This document shows positions 1 to 10,969 of a DNA stretch of 64,000 bases, piece by piece. The notes below the pieces were generated by a model, which saw nothing but the letters and a program-made list of their open reading frames with translations, made no database searches and was not told where the DNA came from. Made by a program: the position numbers and the translations under genes. Source of the DNA: Tigriopus japonicus (Eukaryota; Arthropoda; Copepoda; Harpacticoida; Harpacticidae); NCBI GenBank assembly GCA_010645155.1, contig CM021312.1, forward strand, positions 4,059,844-4,123,843, read 5' to 3'. Position 1 is the stretch's first letter. The number at the start of each line of letters is the position of its first letter.

Positions 1-196
1 AAAATACACATCCAAGCTTATTCCATGAAAATATGATCAACCAATAGTGTCCATACCTGCATTTGATAATTCGTGAGCAATTCTCACCATTTTGCTTTGT
101 ATGGTGTACGTAGTTTCAAAAATACTTCATTTACATTACAGGAAAATAGTGAATAATTCACGGAGCCTAAATTTTGCACTCGCGCAACCTCTAAAA
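1..196. repeat. Direct repeat, partner at 12.19-12.39 kb
   Basis: This non-coding stretch is nearly the same as 12,193-12,391 in the same orientation. The similarity resumes at about 1,175-1,320 against 12,490-12,615. The left copy is interrupted by about 0.88 kb, which includes the mariner-like remnant at 247-1005. The 12.2 kb copy therefore approximates the empty state. No gene was seen in it. Confidence 0.8.
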
Positions 197-246
197 TCAA
201 TTTTTGCTGTCCGTCAAATACCGGTCAGTACTAAAGGCTTTATTTA

Positions 247-1005
247 CAGGGTGTTCGAATAGAATCCGAAAACCGGCTGACTTTTTAATTTCAAAAAATC
301 TTTTGCTATAAAATATTGTTTGATTTACAAAAAAATTTTCATGTGACTTCCAAAAGGTATCTTCTTTGGAAAACACTCAATATGTCCACCATTTTTTTTG
401 ATTACTGCCTCCAACCTGGTCCTGAAGCGGCCGCACGCCCTCACCGCCATCTCCCTCTTCATGGATGCGGCTGCAGTGATGATGGCGGCCTTCAGCGAGT
501 CTGTATTGGCATGAGCAGACTTGTTGGGCCGTCTCTCCAAAATGCCCCACACAAAGAAGTCCATCGGGTTCAAATCCGGCGAGTGTGGGAGCCAAAGGTG
601 TTTGGCCCAAAAGCGGATGTGAAAAGCCAAGGTGCGGATGGACTGACTGGGATCGTCCTCTATCTGTGTCTAGAAACGGTCCAGAAACTCCTGGTTGCGC
701 TTTTTTGACTCAGACATGTCCTACTTCTTCCTCTTTGCCGTATTTCCGCTATTAAAACAATTTACGACATCGAAAACCGTTGATATTGGCAGCCAACAGA
801 GCTTTGAAATTTTGGCGGGCGTTCATCCTGCCTTAAGGCATACGAAGATCGCGGCCCTGCGGTCATACTCGTTGGTCATGGTAAAGTTGTTGATGTCAAG
901 ACGATGCTCGAGGGTCTTGGCAAGCGCGGTCAGTTGTTGTTTTTCTAGTAACATGACAAAATGGCGGCAGATTTAATTTCATCCGGATTCTATCCGAACA
1001 CCCTG
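247..1005 (-). mobile_element. Decayed Tc1/mariner-superfamily element
   Basis: Inverted ends of about 22 bp (left starts CAGGGTGTTCGAATAGAATC, right ends in ATCCGAACACCCTG) are flanked by TA on both sides, the target duplication of this superfamily. At 759 bp it is too short for an autonomous copy. Sequence outside the TA is itself inverted (about 220-246 against 1006-1030, around AAAGGCTTTA), so the element may have landed in an older palindromic repeat. Confidence 0.7.
325..879 (-). pseudogene. Mariner-like transposase remnant
   Basis: Read on the minus strand, the N-terminal part starts near 879 with MTNEYDRRAAIF, followed by a helix-turn-helix-like stretch broken by in-frame stops. After an internal deletion the frame continues at 630-325 with the motif HSPDLNPMDFFVW, typical of the region around the third catalytic acidic residue in DD(E/D) transposases of the Tc1/mariner/IS630 group. 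The first two catalytic aspartates and most of the central domain are missing. It cannot encode an active enzyme. The family assignment comes from motif recognition, not a search. Confidence 0.7.
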
Positions 1006-1083
1006 TATATAAAGCCTTTAGTCAGTACCATCCCTACTGTTAGGTACAGCTCCATAAGAAGTAGAGCTGTAAGTGAATAGGAG

Positions 1084-1173
1084 CTAGTTTTTAGACGCAA
1101 AGATCGATCTCAAGATCGTACTTTAGTACTATAAGTCCGATCTTGAGATCGATCTTTGCGTCTAAAAAACTAG
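1084..1173. repeat. Near-perfect 90-nt hairpin
   Basis: The arms (about 40 nt, containing TTTTTAGACGCAAAGATCGA and its reverse complement) pair almost without mismatch around a loop of about 9 nt near TAGTACTAT. It is flanked by CTAG on both sides. A more diverged copy lies at about 12,403-12,492. It could be a tiny foldback MITE or a small-RNA hairpin; the sequence does not decide. Confidence 0.75.
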
Positions 1174-1872
1174 CTTCAGTTTTACTAACAACTCTACAAT
1201 TTTTTACAAAATTTTGCAAAGTTAAAGTTTTTGCGCATTGGGGGAAATTTTCATTTTTTTTGACGTTATCATGGAGAAAAATGGTACTCTTTTCTCATTT
1301 CATTTTATTAGTCACAACTCAATTTAGGATTTTAAAGAAAACTAGCATTCGATTCACCTAGATGGCTCTTGCATGATTTAGCATGTCCTTAGCACATCCT
1401 ACTAGGGTGCCCTCTCTTGTATTTAAAATGAACAACTCTGCCGTCAGAGCAAGCCCTCTGCAGGAGGCAAAGTTGAGCTTCAATCAAAGAGAAAAATGAC
1501 AATCAGCGCCATCTTGAGATAGAAGCATTTGTGGGTGATTCTGGTAAATACACGTAATTAGTTTGTGATTACTCAGTGTGACTTTTTACTTTTTTGAACA
1601 CAACATTGTCGTAGCTGAGCTCCAAAAGGCTCGAAATATGAAGAGAAATCCATTTTAAGATGGAAGCTGAAATTTTGGTAACAAATCAAAGTTGAGGATA
1701 GATCTGAAATCAAGGGACTTTGCCCCTGTTTTGGCTCCATCTAGTGGCGATTTTTGTAACCTTCAATTAACATTCTTCATAGAACAGCTTATCTGTTCTT
1801 CAGAATATGCGCCATTGACCTGTTTCTTCTGATTCGAATGGACAGGGAGAGAGCCATGAGAAAAAGTTGGTT

Positions 1873-1878
1873 TATAAA
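1873..1878 (+). promoter_or_regulatory. TATA box of peptide gene A
   Basis: TATAAA lies 37 nt upstream of the ATG, inside a segment conserved with genes B and C (TATAAATGGACACCATTTC). Copy A lacks about 12 nt between TATA and ATG that B and C have (around TTCACACACATTCAA), so its start-site region is shortened. Confidence 0.7.
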
Positions 1879-1914
1879 TGGACACCATTTCGGCTTTGAC
1901 CTCGAGAGATCAAC

Positions 1915-3082
1915 ATGAGAGGAGCAATAAAAGTAAGTTTTTTTTTTCTGGTTGACCAATGTCAATCCAATTTGAACACTCACATAGTGTTACGGCGAGA
2001 TTTTCGTCACGCTTGAGAAAAAGCAAGTTTCGCCATCACCCTGTCATTTTATTACAACAAAACCAAGAAACGTTGAATTTTGCATCATTGTGTTGGACGT
2101 AAAGCAGCCCCAAAAAGTCGATATGATTAAAACCAACATTAGTCAATAAAGTTGCGTGTTTAATGACCTTTGTGCTGGAGAATACTTTGAATTGGACGCT
2201 AGAACATCATTTTAATTATATCATCTTTTTGGGGCTGCTTTACGTCCAACACAATGATTCAAAATTCAACATTTCTTGGTCTTGTTGTATAAAAATGACA
2301 GGGTGATGGCGAAACTTGCTTTTTCTCGAGCTTGACGAAAATCTCGCTATAACACACAGTTTGAATTGAAATTCCCGAACCCATCTTGTAATTTCTTTCT
2401 TATGGGTCAAGGTGCAGGGAAGATGTTACATGCAAAAAAAACCATTAAAATAGTACTTTTGATTATTTGATCCATATCTAGTGTACAGTTACCTATACAA
2501 TTGAAATTAGATAAACATATGTTTCAGTTTGAATGGTCCATTTTGGTCCCCAAAAAGCCTAAAATACCCAAGTCACATCGAAACACAAATTTCCAAACAT
2601 GAATTGAAAATATTTTTAGGTTATGTCAAAATAAGCAAAAATGATATGCCTATTATCACTTAGCATGAAAAATAATTTCGTATTGCAATCCAAATCTTTA
2701 AAAACATTACTTAGAAACACTGTCCTTTGCATTAGAATGAGTAACTTACTTACTAAAAGTGTCCTCTAGTAATGTTGGTCACTCTGTACTCAGATTGCTC
2801 TTTTTAGTGAAGCTTTAGTTTCTCCAAAAATTGAACTACTTGACACTTTTCACAACTGAACTGGATCAAATATTTGGTTATGACTAGGTATTGTGATTTC
2901 AGTTCTTGGCCGTACTTGCTTTGGTTCTTACCGTTCTTATTACCATCCATGAACATTCATTCACTGGCCCAGGACTAAAAGGCGAAATGGGGCTCAGTGA
3001 GAGTGGGCCTGGTAACATATTTGTTGACAGCTCAGGCCCAGACTACACGGGAAGTGGATCTAGATCTGGCCGCAGTAGATGA
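1915..3082 (+). CDS. Small secreted Gly/Ser-rich peptide, gene A (spliced)
   Basis: Coding exon 1 is 1915-1932 (MRGAIK), followed by donor GTAAGT. Intron 1 is 1933-2902 and ends TTTCAG. Exon 2 opens at 2903 in phase 0 and reaches TGA at 3080-3082, giving 65 aa. The first 25 residues form a signal peptide: a charged start, then FLAVLALVLTVLITI. The predicted mature part is about 40 aa, rich in Gly and Ser, with FVDSSGPDYTG and the basic tail GSRSGRSR. It has no cysteines. A donor-like GTAACG at 3108 and an acceptor at 3408 define a further, apparently untranslated exon. Paralogues B and C preserve every junction, which is the best evidence that the gene is real. I do not recognise the family; a secreted effector or antimicrobial-type peptide is one possibility, not shown. 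Confidence 0.75.
1988..2354. mobile_element. MITE in intron 1 of gene A
   Basis: The arms 1,988-2,125 and about 2,225-2,354 are inverted copies of about 130 bp (outer ends TGTTACGGCGAG and CTCGCTATAACA). Genes B and C lack it: the uninterrupted intron reads CACAGTTTG in B and CACATAGTTTG in C, so it inserted after the duplications. The flanks CACATAG and CACACAG suggest a 7-8 bp target duplication. Confidence 0.75.
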
Positions 3083-3408
3083 TTTGGGGAAGGAGGCTCA
3101 ATCAAGGGTAACGACCGCGGATTCTATGCGAAAAGTAGATGAAGCTTCTCTTTTGGTTCTTGAGCCGAACTAAACTTTAAAAAAGATCGTACTTTGATTT
3201 CCTTTTGGAACAATTTCCACGATAATTTGCAACATTTCAATTCTTAAAAAACTAATAACTAAACTTCAAATTTGGTTATACTTTTGCAAATTTCTTTTCT
3301 TCATTGGCCATTGAATTTATGGCAATTTCCAAATAGAACAAACAAATTTGTTTGTTTTATTGAAACATTTTTGATTGAAAATGTTCAACCTTTCCTTCTA
3401 TTTTTCAG

Positions 3409-3530
3409 ATTTGGATAGCTTGGTTATGAATCAAGATACTTTTTCCTCCATTTAACTCCAAAACACAATCAGCAGCAGCTAATGTGGAATTCAGTGTCTA
3501 CATTTAAAAATGAACGCATTGCTCAATAAA
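3409..3530 (+). other. 3' untranslated exon and poly(A) signal, gene A
   Basis: The acceptor TTTTTCAG ends at 3408. The exon contains no continuation needed by the upstream frame and runs to AATAAA at 3525-3530. The acceptor, the motif CAATCAGCAGCAGCT and AATAAA recur in B and C. Confidence 0.6.
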
Positions 3531-3654
3531 AACGTCTTCATTTTCAAATGCTTACTCCAGACCTATTCCTACTTTATCGTTAAAAATGCATTGCATGACT
3601 GTCACGATTATGTCACAATGTCTAATATATTTATATTATACATAGTATACAATG

Positions 3655-3943
3655 TTTACGAAGAGATACAAGTCAGTTTTGAGAATGTGGGATTGCATGA
3701 AACAATTATATTTACTTTCAGTGTCTTGGAAGAGTATGATATAACCATTGCAATATCTTTGTTTGGTTTCATTAAACACTAATCAATAGGGCTCGAAATC
3801 GAACTTGATTTTTCGGCCAAAAAACTGAATTTAAATCTGATCAAAATCGGAAAATAATTGATCAATACCATAACATGATTGATCAAAACCTTAAAATAAT
3901 TGATTTAAATTTGGGTTAACTGTAAAACAAACTGAATGTATCA
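3655..3943. repeat. Block end with hAT-like terminus
   Basis: Position 3,655-3,785 matches 9,605-9,735 and, inverted, 14,625-14,760. It is followed by a terminus beginning TAGGGCTCGAAATCGAACTT with repeated TGATCAAAA-type motifs. The same terminus sits at 9,737, 14,621 (inverted) and 57,903. It runs into the assembly gap. Confidence 0.65.
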
Positions 3944-4370
3944 NNNNNNNNNNNNNNNNNNNNNNNNNNNNNNNNNNNNNNNNNNNNNNNNNNNNNNNNN
4001 NNNNNNNNNNNNNNNNNNNNNNNNNNNNNNNNNNNNNNNNNNNNNNNNNNNNNNNNNNNNNNNNNNNNNNNNNNNNNNNNNNNNNNNNNNNNNNNNNNNN
4101 NNNNNNNNNNNNNNNNNNNNNNNNNNNNNNNNNNNNNNNNNNNNNNNNNNNNNNNNNNNNNNNNNNNNNNNNNNNNNNNNNNNNNNNNNNNNNNNNNNNN
4201 NNNNNNNNNNNNNNNNNNNNNNNNNNNNNNNNNNNNNNNNNNNNNNNNNNNNNNNNNNNNNNNNNNNNNNNNNNNNNNNNNNNNNNNNNNNNNNNNNNNN
4301 NNNNNNNNNNNNNNNNNNNNNNNNNNNNNNNNNNNNNNNNNNNNNNNNNNNNNNNNNNNNNNNNNNNNNN
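3944..4370. other. Assembly gap (N)
   Basis: The stretch is entirely N. Nothing can be said about its content, and open frames crossing it are artefacts. Confidence 1.
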
Positions 4371-4875
4371 AACCCTATTCAACTTATCCTGAAATACCAA
4401 TGGTTTCAGATTAAAAGAACCTTACAACACCATCAAAATGAAGAATATAGTGCTCCATGAAGGTGATCCGTTCTTTACTGCATTCTGCATGAATAATCAT
4501 TCAGAGGGAATCATCAACAACTCAACTATAGGTTGATGAATAATTTGTTCAATATTGTGCTTCCTCTCGGTTTGGTCTGTCAAAATGTTGTTATTTGCCA
4601 TCTAATGGATTCCAAGCATTTCAGACAATAAAATGTTGACTAAAAATGATGTTTTTTTATGGGAAAGAGTGTGGATGCTTTGGGTGTAACTTTCGTTGTT
4701 AATAGCAGGGCCACAGTTTTCCAAAAACACGCTCAATTTTCATAAAACTTCATACATGGATAAATAAACCCGTTGTCTGAAGTTGGTATTATTGCATTCC
4801 AGTTATACATGCGTTTAATTGAGATCCCATTCTCAGTTTTGTGCCAAACATTGATCTGAAGCACCTCAATTTCAA
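4371..4875 (+). other. Exon-like segment, copy 1 (partner inverted at 18.73-18.23 kb)
   Basis: A 3' splice site-like TGGTTTCAG near 4,402-4,410 is followed by an open stretch (RTLQHHQNEEYSAP then stop) and a second frame starting MKNIVLHEGD. AATAAA follows at about 4,629. The copy at 18.73-18.23 kb keeps the acceptor, both frames and AATAAA. In copy 2 the second frame stays open for 61 codons but starts with GTG; here it ends after about 32. This may be the last exon of an unrecognised gene whose upstream part is lost in the gap. Confidence 0.35.
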
Positions 4876-6352
4876 GTAATTCCTGAGAATGAATGGTGCA
4901 GTCTATTTTAAAGTTTATGAAAGCTTGAAATAGTTTTTACATTGGAAATTTCCTCTCAAACGATTTGCTCTTTTTGGAAGTGGGCAAATGCGAGATTAGT
5001 TACCTATTCTTTCCACAGACCTCTAAACTTTTCAAAATGCGGAAAGAATCAAAATTGGGTGTAAGAATCATCCAGCAAAAATAAGTATTGCAAAAAACAT
5101 AAGCCTTTTAGTTTTAGAATTTAATTTGTTCTAAGTACATTCCAAATTATTCTCAAAAGTAATAAAAATCTTCTAGAGTTCAATTTTTTGACAAACTATA
5201 GTTAATACTTAAATGAACAGTGTTTTAAAGTTCTTGGTTTCGTGTTTCCCGATTTTCATTTGCTAACCAATATTGAATGGGCAAGGAGTTCTCATCAAAT
5301 CTGATCATGCAATTCTAAAAATGAGTGGTCTAAGATCCAATTTGTTCCGTGACCTGAATCCTAAAATTATGTGATTCAAGCAAACTATCCAATCTTAAAC
5401 TGAAATGAAACCATTCATTGTCCACCCATGTCCTCAGAGGTCTGGAGTCAAACCATTGTTGGATCTTCAAGAAACATGGATTTTCCCATCATTACTGAAC
5501 ATTTTTTTACGCATTCTATTACGTAACTGAGAACCAAAACAAAAAGAAGCGCTTGAATTGGAAAAATAGGGCTCGGATAAAGTTGCAAAATACAACTAGC
5601 ACTAAAACTTGCAGCTTTTGGTTAATTTAGTCAAATTCAGCAGCTTCTGGCACTTTTTGTCTCGATCATTTAAATCCTGGGAGAAATTGTTTGAGTCATT
5701 CACTTTACACGCACTTTCACAGAACCTTTTCAAGGAATTGATAGTTTTTTTTCTAAATTTTACAACGATATGTGTAAGAAACGTATGTTCTAAAGGAAGC
5801 CAAACGTTAAGAGAAAAAGAAACTTAAGCCTGAATTCTCACGGAATTGAGACAAACAAATGTTTGGCCAAATTAAACACTTTAATGTCGAAAAGGGACAT
5901 CTTTAAGCCAGAAAAAAACAGCACCTTTCGTCCTGTTGAGTGCAACTTTTACAAAAACATGTTACATATTTAGGCCTAAGAAAGCAACTAGTGATGATCT
6001 TATAATGCACAGATCCCCAAGACAGTTGTAACTCGTTATTTCTAAAGCAACAAGGTTTTTTATTGTGAACAGTCACAGAAAGCAGGCTCAAAAATTTGAC
6101 CTTAAAGGTTTACTCACTATTATAAGGGCTGTAAAAATCATGTTTATTGAAGCATAGACAGACACAGTTATTGGGGTTCGAATTTCTGAAAGTGTGAGAC
6201 GTCGTTGAAAATCTATTTTTGCATTCCAGAGTGGTGCCAAAAGTCATAGATTTCGGCATTGTTGGTTTGCCCATTTGTCTTTCAGAAAATGCGCCATAAA
6301 CCTGTTACTTTCGCTTCAAATGGACAGGGAGAGCCTTGAGAAAAGCTTTGTG

Positions 6353-6358
6353 TATAAA
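6353..6358 (+). promoter_or_regulatory. TATA box of peptide gene B
   Basis: TATAAA lies 50 nt before the ATG in the same conserved block as genes A and C. The sequence TTCACACACATTCAACCTCA between them probably holds the transcription start. Confidence 0.7.
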
Positions 6359-6407
6359 TGGACACCATTTCGGCTTTTTCACACACATTCAACCTCAAGA
6401 GATCAAC

Positions 6408-7271
6408 ATGAGAGGAGCAATCAAAGTAAGTTCTTTTCCTTTTTGACCAATGTGGATCGAATTTGAACCCTCACAGTTTGAATTTAAATTTCCATACCCA
6501 TCTTGTGATTTCTTCGGCCCACCAACCATTGAAAAACTGCCAAGGTGCAGGGAAAATGTTACATATCAAAAAACCTCAAATAAATAGTGCTTTTGAACAA
6601 TTCGATCCATATCTAGAGTACAGTTACCTATACAATTCAAATTATAAAAACAGATATTCATCAACAAAGACTTGTTTCAGTTTGACTGGTCCATTTTGGT
6701 CCCCAAAAAGCCTAAAATAGCCAAGTCACACCGAAGCACAAATATTCAAGCATTCCACTTACTTTCTTTTATTTGTAAAGATTAAGTGAAAATGTTTTGT
6801 TAGTTAATGCCAAAATAACTAAAAATATTATAGTTCTTGTAACTTAGCATGATGGATAATTGAGTATTTCAATCCAAATTTTTGCAAACATTACTTAGAA
6901 AAACTGGGCATTGGATTGGAATGAGTAAACTTACAAAAAGTGTCATCCAGTAATGTTGATCACTTTGTACTCGGATTGATCATTTTAGTTAAAGTTTAGT
7001 TCTTCCAAAAATTAAACTATTTGACATTTTTCACACCCGAACTCAATCAAATATATGGTTATGAGTAGGCATTGTGATATTGTGATTTCAGTTCTTGGCC
7101 GTACTTGCGATGGTTCTTACCGTTCTTACCATCAATGTACATGCACTCATTGGCGTAACTGGACGAAAACGCGGAATGGGACTCAGTGAGAGATGGCCTG
7201 ATATAATTGGTGGGAGTGGTGGTGGCGTTAGGGCCTCCATCCATCTTGTTGAAAGCTCAGGGAAGGCTTAA
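6408..7271 (+). CDS. Small secreted Gly-rich peptide, gene B (spliced, diverged)
   Basis: Exon 1 is 6408-6425 (MRGAIK). Intron 1 is 6426-7091, GTAAGT..TTTCAG. Exon 2 opens at 7092 in phase 0 and ends with TAA at 7269-7271, giving 65 aa. The signal peptide is nearly the same as in A and C and ends in a good cleavage motif (NVHA), giving a mature peptide of about 41 aa. That part is quite different: a basic GRKRGMGLSERWP segment and GGSGGG, with no GSRSGRSR tail. Small indels in the mature region put it in another frame relative to A and C. Exon 2 continues untranslated to a donor at 7317. Family unknown; it could be a diverged functional copy or early decay. Confidence 0.7.
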
Positions 7272-7611
7272 CTGGAACTCCTGGAGGGCCGCCGTAGATG
7301 ACTTGGGGGAAGAAGGGTAACGTTAGACCACGGATTCTATGTGAAAAGTAGATGAAGCTTCTCTTTTGGTTCCTAAGCCAAACTAAACTTTAAAAGAAAT
7401 ATTACTTTTATTTCCTTTTGGAACAATTTTAGCGATAATTTGCAACATTTGCATCCTTTCAGGATCTTAAAAACAAAACACCTAAAAACTAAACTTCAAA
7501 TTTGGTTATCCTTTTGTCGATTTCTTTTCTTCATTGGCCTTTGAATTTATTGCAATTTCCATATAGAACAAACAAATTGAAAATGTTCAACCTTTCCTTC
7601 TATTTTTTCAG

Positions 7612-7736
7612 ATTGGGATCGATCCTTGGTTATGAATCAAAATACTTTTCCCTCCATTTAACTCCAAAACACAATCAGCAGCAGCTTATGTAGTATTCAG
7701 TGTGTATATTTAAAAATAAATGCATTGCTCAATAAA
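7612..7736 (+). other. 3' untranslated exon and poly(A) signals, gene B
   Basis: The acceptor ends TTTTTTCAG at 7611. AATAAA is present at 7715-7720 and again at 7731-7736. It is homologous to the last exons of A and C. Confidence 0.6.
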
Positions 7737-8314
7737 AACGTCTTCATTTTCCAATGAAAAGCCAAAAATCTCCAGATCTATTCCTATTTTAGCGTTAAGA
7801 ATGCATTGCATGACTGTCACGATTCTGTCACAATTTAAGATATCTAGGGTCTATGTTATGATTGATCAAGGTCCGACAAGACGCTTGCAAATTTTGTGTC
7901 AAAACAGTTAGCCAAAGAGTAGGTATGCCCCTTTTTTTCTTATAACAACATTTTAATAATTCCGAACTTAGGTTTGATCCTTTTCCACGCCAGTCATCCT
8001 TGAAGGTTGCAAATGTAAGGTTGCTTTTCAAAATTCTTATCAAAACCGGCTCAATGAGGCCTTTGATAATTGTCAAAACCAGACTTGCAATTATAAACTC
8101 CGTACAAATTGTGCGGGCAGGTTGAGAGAAATTCCGAGCGTCTGACTCGACAAAAATTCAAAAATTCAAGGAGGTTCGTAATTTCGGTGTCCAAGTGGCA
8201 TTTTTGTAGCAGACAGGCACAAGCTATCACGATGCACACACGTACATTTGAGCTTTTTATTTTTCTGATCATGATGGACATGTGCGAGTTCCTTCTCGGA
8301 TGACTGCTCGCCAG

Positions 8315-9380
8315 GGGTACAGTTCTACATACACAAAAATGTCACTCCCAAATTGTTTGTGATTCAACAAGCTTGCACTGTGTGTGCGATGGGATTGGAC
8401 ATTGAGCACAACTAGTTACATGATTCAAAACTGGAATTTCCGATTTCAGGGAGTCAGTGGCGGAATTGCTCTCTCAACTACTATGCTTGAACAAGAGCAA
8501 TGCATAAAGAATCAAGTCACGTGGCACCCTTGCTGCTGGACTGCTGAAATGAGCTCAAAACAAATCTACACTGACCTAGAAATACTAAAAGGCAGAGATT
8601 GGCATTCAAATCTATGATTGCCCGACCCGGCACGGACTCTCTGTGACGTCATTCATCATGCGGGAAGCCGAAGTTCATGATTAAAGGAACCTTTTCTTCT
8701 AAGAAACATATTTAAACTATTTCGCTCATTTGATAGGGCAATTTGGTTATTGAAAGTCCTCAAATCTGCTGGGAATGAGTCTAAGGTATTTACCTGATAT
8801 GAAAAAAGTGAATTTCAATTAGTGTGGAGTTTAAACAAGGGCAAATTAATGTCACACGATCGGGTGATTGACAACAAAATCTTAGTGCTATGGAATCTGG
8901 GCTTGTGCAAGTTTTTTTACGGGAGGTTGCAAAGTAGGGTTACCACTTGTAGAATGGGTGCTTTGCTCTTGTATATGGGCAAACACGAATGTGAGTTTGA
9001 TTTGCAACCCTGCTCAAAAGTCACTAAAGTCAGGGACGCCTTGCCTTTTGGTGATCCCTAAAGAAAAAACGGGTTTATGAAGACTGGTAGATAGAGGGGA
9101 ATATGATTTCACATAGCTAAATTGGCAACCCCAGCACCAAGTCAGATCACTTCAAAACCAACAAAGAAGAAGCACTCTGGTTTGTTATTGCACTTCGTTA
9201 GAATTAGCTGAATGCTATTGACCAATCACCAGCGTGAATCATCGGCACCGTGTGTTAGCCTACGACGGCCAGTCTCTAGTAAGGGTCGCTACACTGACCT
9301 AACTGGAGTGACATTTCTGTTTATGAGAACTGTAGCCAGGGGCACCATGATGATGATTTGCTTAGAGAAAGAGGGAATCG
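8315..9380. repeat. Insertion in left arm with dispersed repeat
   Basis: This segment is absent from the right arm. Position 8,315-8,590 matches the reverse complement of the inverted-repeat element at 46.92-47.24 kb. A related end recurs near 9,285-9,345 (GGAGTGACATTTCTGT). Short ORFs here show no protein features. Confidence 0.55.
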
Positions 9381-9736
9381 AAGCAAGAAGCTAAAAAGAT
9401 TGATGGTACCCGACAGTCCTTAAGTTTCTTGAACACTCATAAAAGTTCATCTATCTAAAAGAGCTTCTGAGTTCCAAGAATCCAGCGTCACGTTATAAGA
9501 AGGGAGCCGGTGGGATTCTAATCATTCTGCTGTTCAAGGTCAATGGACAAAATTATCTCTTGTTCTCATTAAAAAACTTGCGCCAAAAGAATGTTTTGTT
9601 GAAAAATATTTACGTAGAGATACAAGTCAGTTTTGAGAATGTGGGATTGCATGAAACATTTACTTTTAGTGTCTTGGAAGAGAATGATATAACCACTGCA
9701 ATATCTTTGTTTGGTTTAATTAAACGCTAATCAATA

Positions 9737-9830
9737 GGGCCCGAATTCGAACTTGATTTTTTGGCAAAAAAACGGGATTTAAAACTGATCAAAATCGGAA
9801 AATAATTGATCAATACCATAAAATCTGCCT
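9737..9830. mobile_element. hAT-like terminus at the inversion hinge
   Basis: It begins TAGGGCCCGAATTCGAACTT and continues with TGATCAAAA/TTGATCAA repeats. The mirror-image terminus ends at about 14,621. Either one 4.9 kb element lies between them or the inverted duplication broke inside such an element. Confidence 0.5.
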
Positions 9831-10360
9831 CCCACCTCCTTCCACATCAACAATAGTCTGATTGAAATCGTCAAGTTTTTTAACTATGTCGGTTTCACCT
9901 TCACCACCCAACTCTCCTTCACCAAACACCTCAACATCGCAATAACCAAGGCCAGGGCCAGGATCAGATACATCTGCAATAAACTTCCCATCAAGAATCT
10001 TCCTCTGCCAATAGTTCTTCAACTCTTCCGGACCTACGTACATCACCCCCATCTTCCTCTACGGCCTTCACCTCTGGCTTCCCAACTCCGCCCAATCCGC
10101 TCTCAAATCCGCCGATAACACCTTCACCAAATTCCTCAAACGATACCTCTGCGTGCCCCAATATGCCAATAATGCATGGACGCATTTCATATGCAAAACT
10201 ATAAGCCTTTCACCATCGGGCTGTCAAGGTTAGTGTCCAACAGTGTTAGGAACCTAACCTTTCCGGAGGTGATGTCTGGACACATGCTGTCATTCCCGGT
10301 CAAGGACTTGACAACATTCAAACTGTTAAATGCCAAATGTCATGGATGACACTTCTTTTC
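9815..10360 (-). pseudogene. Decayed coding stretch, family unknown
   Basis: Three overlapping minus-strand frames look protein-like in succession: about 10,350-10,215 (includes NSLNVVKSLTGNDSMCPDIT), then 10,200-9,991 (MRPCIIGILGHAEVSFEEFG), then 10,052-9,810 (VGPEELKNYWQRKILDGKF and a Gly/Glu-rich tail). The second and third frames could be joined by a one-base change in a G5 run near 10,046; the first and second are also offset. Composition is purine-rich on the coding strand and unlike the AT-rich surroundings. I do not recognise the protein. It may be a captured gene piece or a transposon-encoded protein. Confidence 0.4.
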
Positions 10361-10969
10361 ATTAAAAACATGTTCTACTTGCAAAACAGGAACAAAAACA
10401 TCGTTAGCTATTGCCAAAACGAAAATTCTTCATTACCGTGAACAGGAAACCATGTCTGTAACTCAGAAATCGTAGATCTCACAACAAATATATGTTGCAA
10501 ATAACAATTCTTAAGATATATTTGTGTTTTTATTCCCTTTATGTCGCCCTATTTTCTATTGAAGCCAAATTTCGGAAGAGAGAAAAAAGTCGGAGTCACG
10601 AAAACTGTTTTCAGAAATGACCCTTCAAGGAAATTTTTTTGCGTCGCTTTAATATTAAACTAGGGTGAAATTGCTTTTTCTGTCTCTTCAAGCCAAGAAT
10701 CAGGCCAATCATATTCAATGAGAGTTAGATTCATATATGTTTTCAATCATGAGTTATAGAAGATACAAATAGATGTTCTGTGTCTTTTGAAACACCCGGC
10801 ATTTTCACCGTTCGCCTCTGTTCAGATTCCCAGTTACGTAAGAGAGGGTGACAAATTGTTCAGTGAAGAGGCGAAAACCCATATTTATTCCAGATCCGAC
10901 CACGCACAAGCTGGTAACAAGAATGGTTCAACTCTGGACAAGAAGCACGGAAATCATGGAGTGGGAGGC

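Larger units (their letters stand above)
4880..9830. repeat. Left arm of large inverted duplication
   Basis: Matches to the reverse complement of 14.53-21.06 kb were seen at several points: 4,890-5,050 with 21,050-20,930; 5,590-5,850 with 20,330-19,800; 5,850-6,000 with 19,800-19,640; 6,130-6,470 with 17,070-16,710; 6,480-8,290 with 16,700-15,010; and 9,390-9,830 with 14,990-14,530. The arms differ by many substitutions and by insertions: a segment at 8.3-9.38 kb here, and a LINE and a hAT element in the right arm. The duplication is therefore old. Apart from gene B no gene was recognised in 4.88-6.3 kb. Confidence 0.8.

Noticed and set aside
3891..4460. Open frames of 169 and 174 codons
   Set aside because: They consist mostly of N from the assembly gap.
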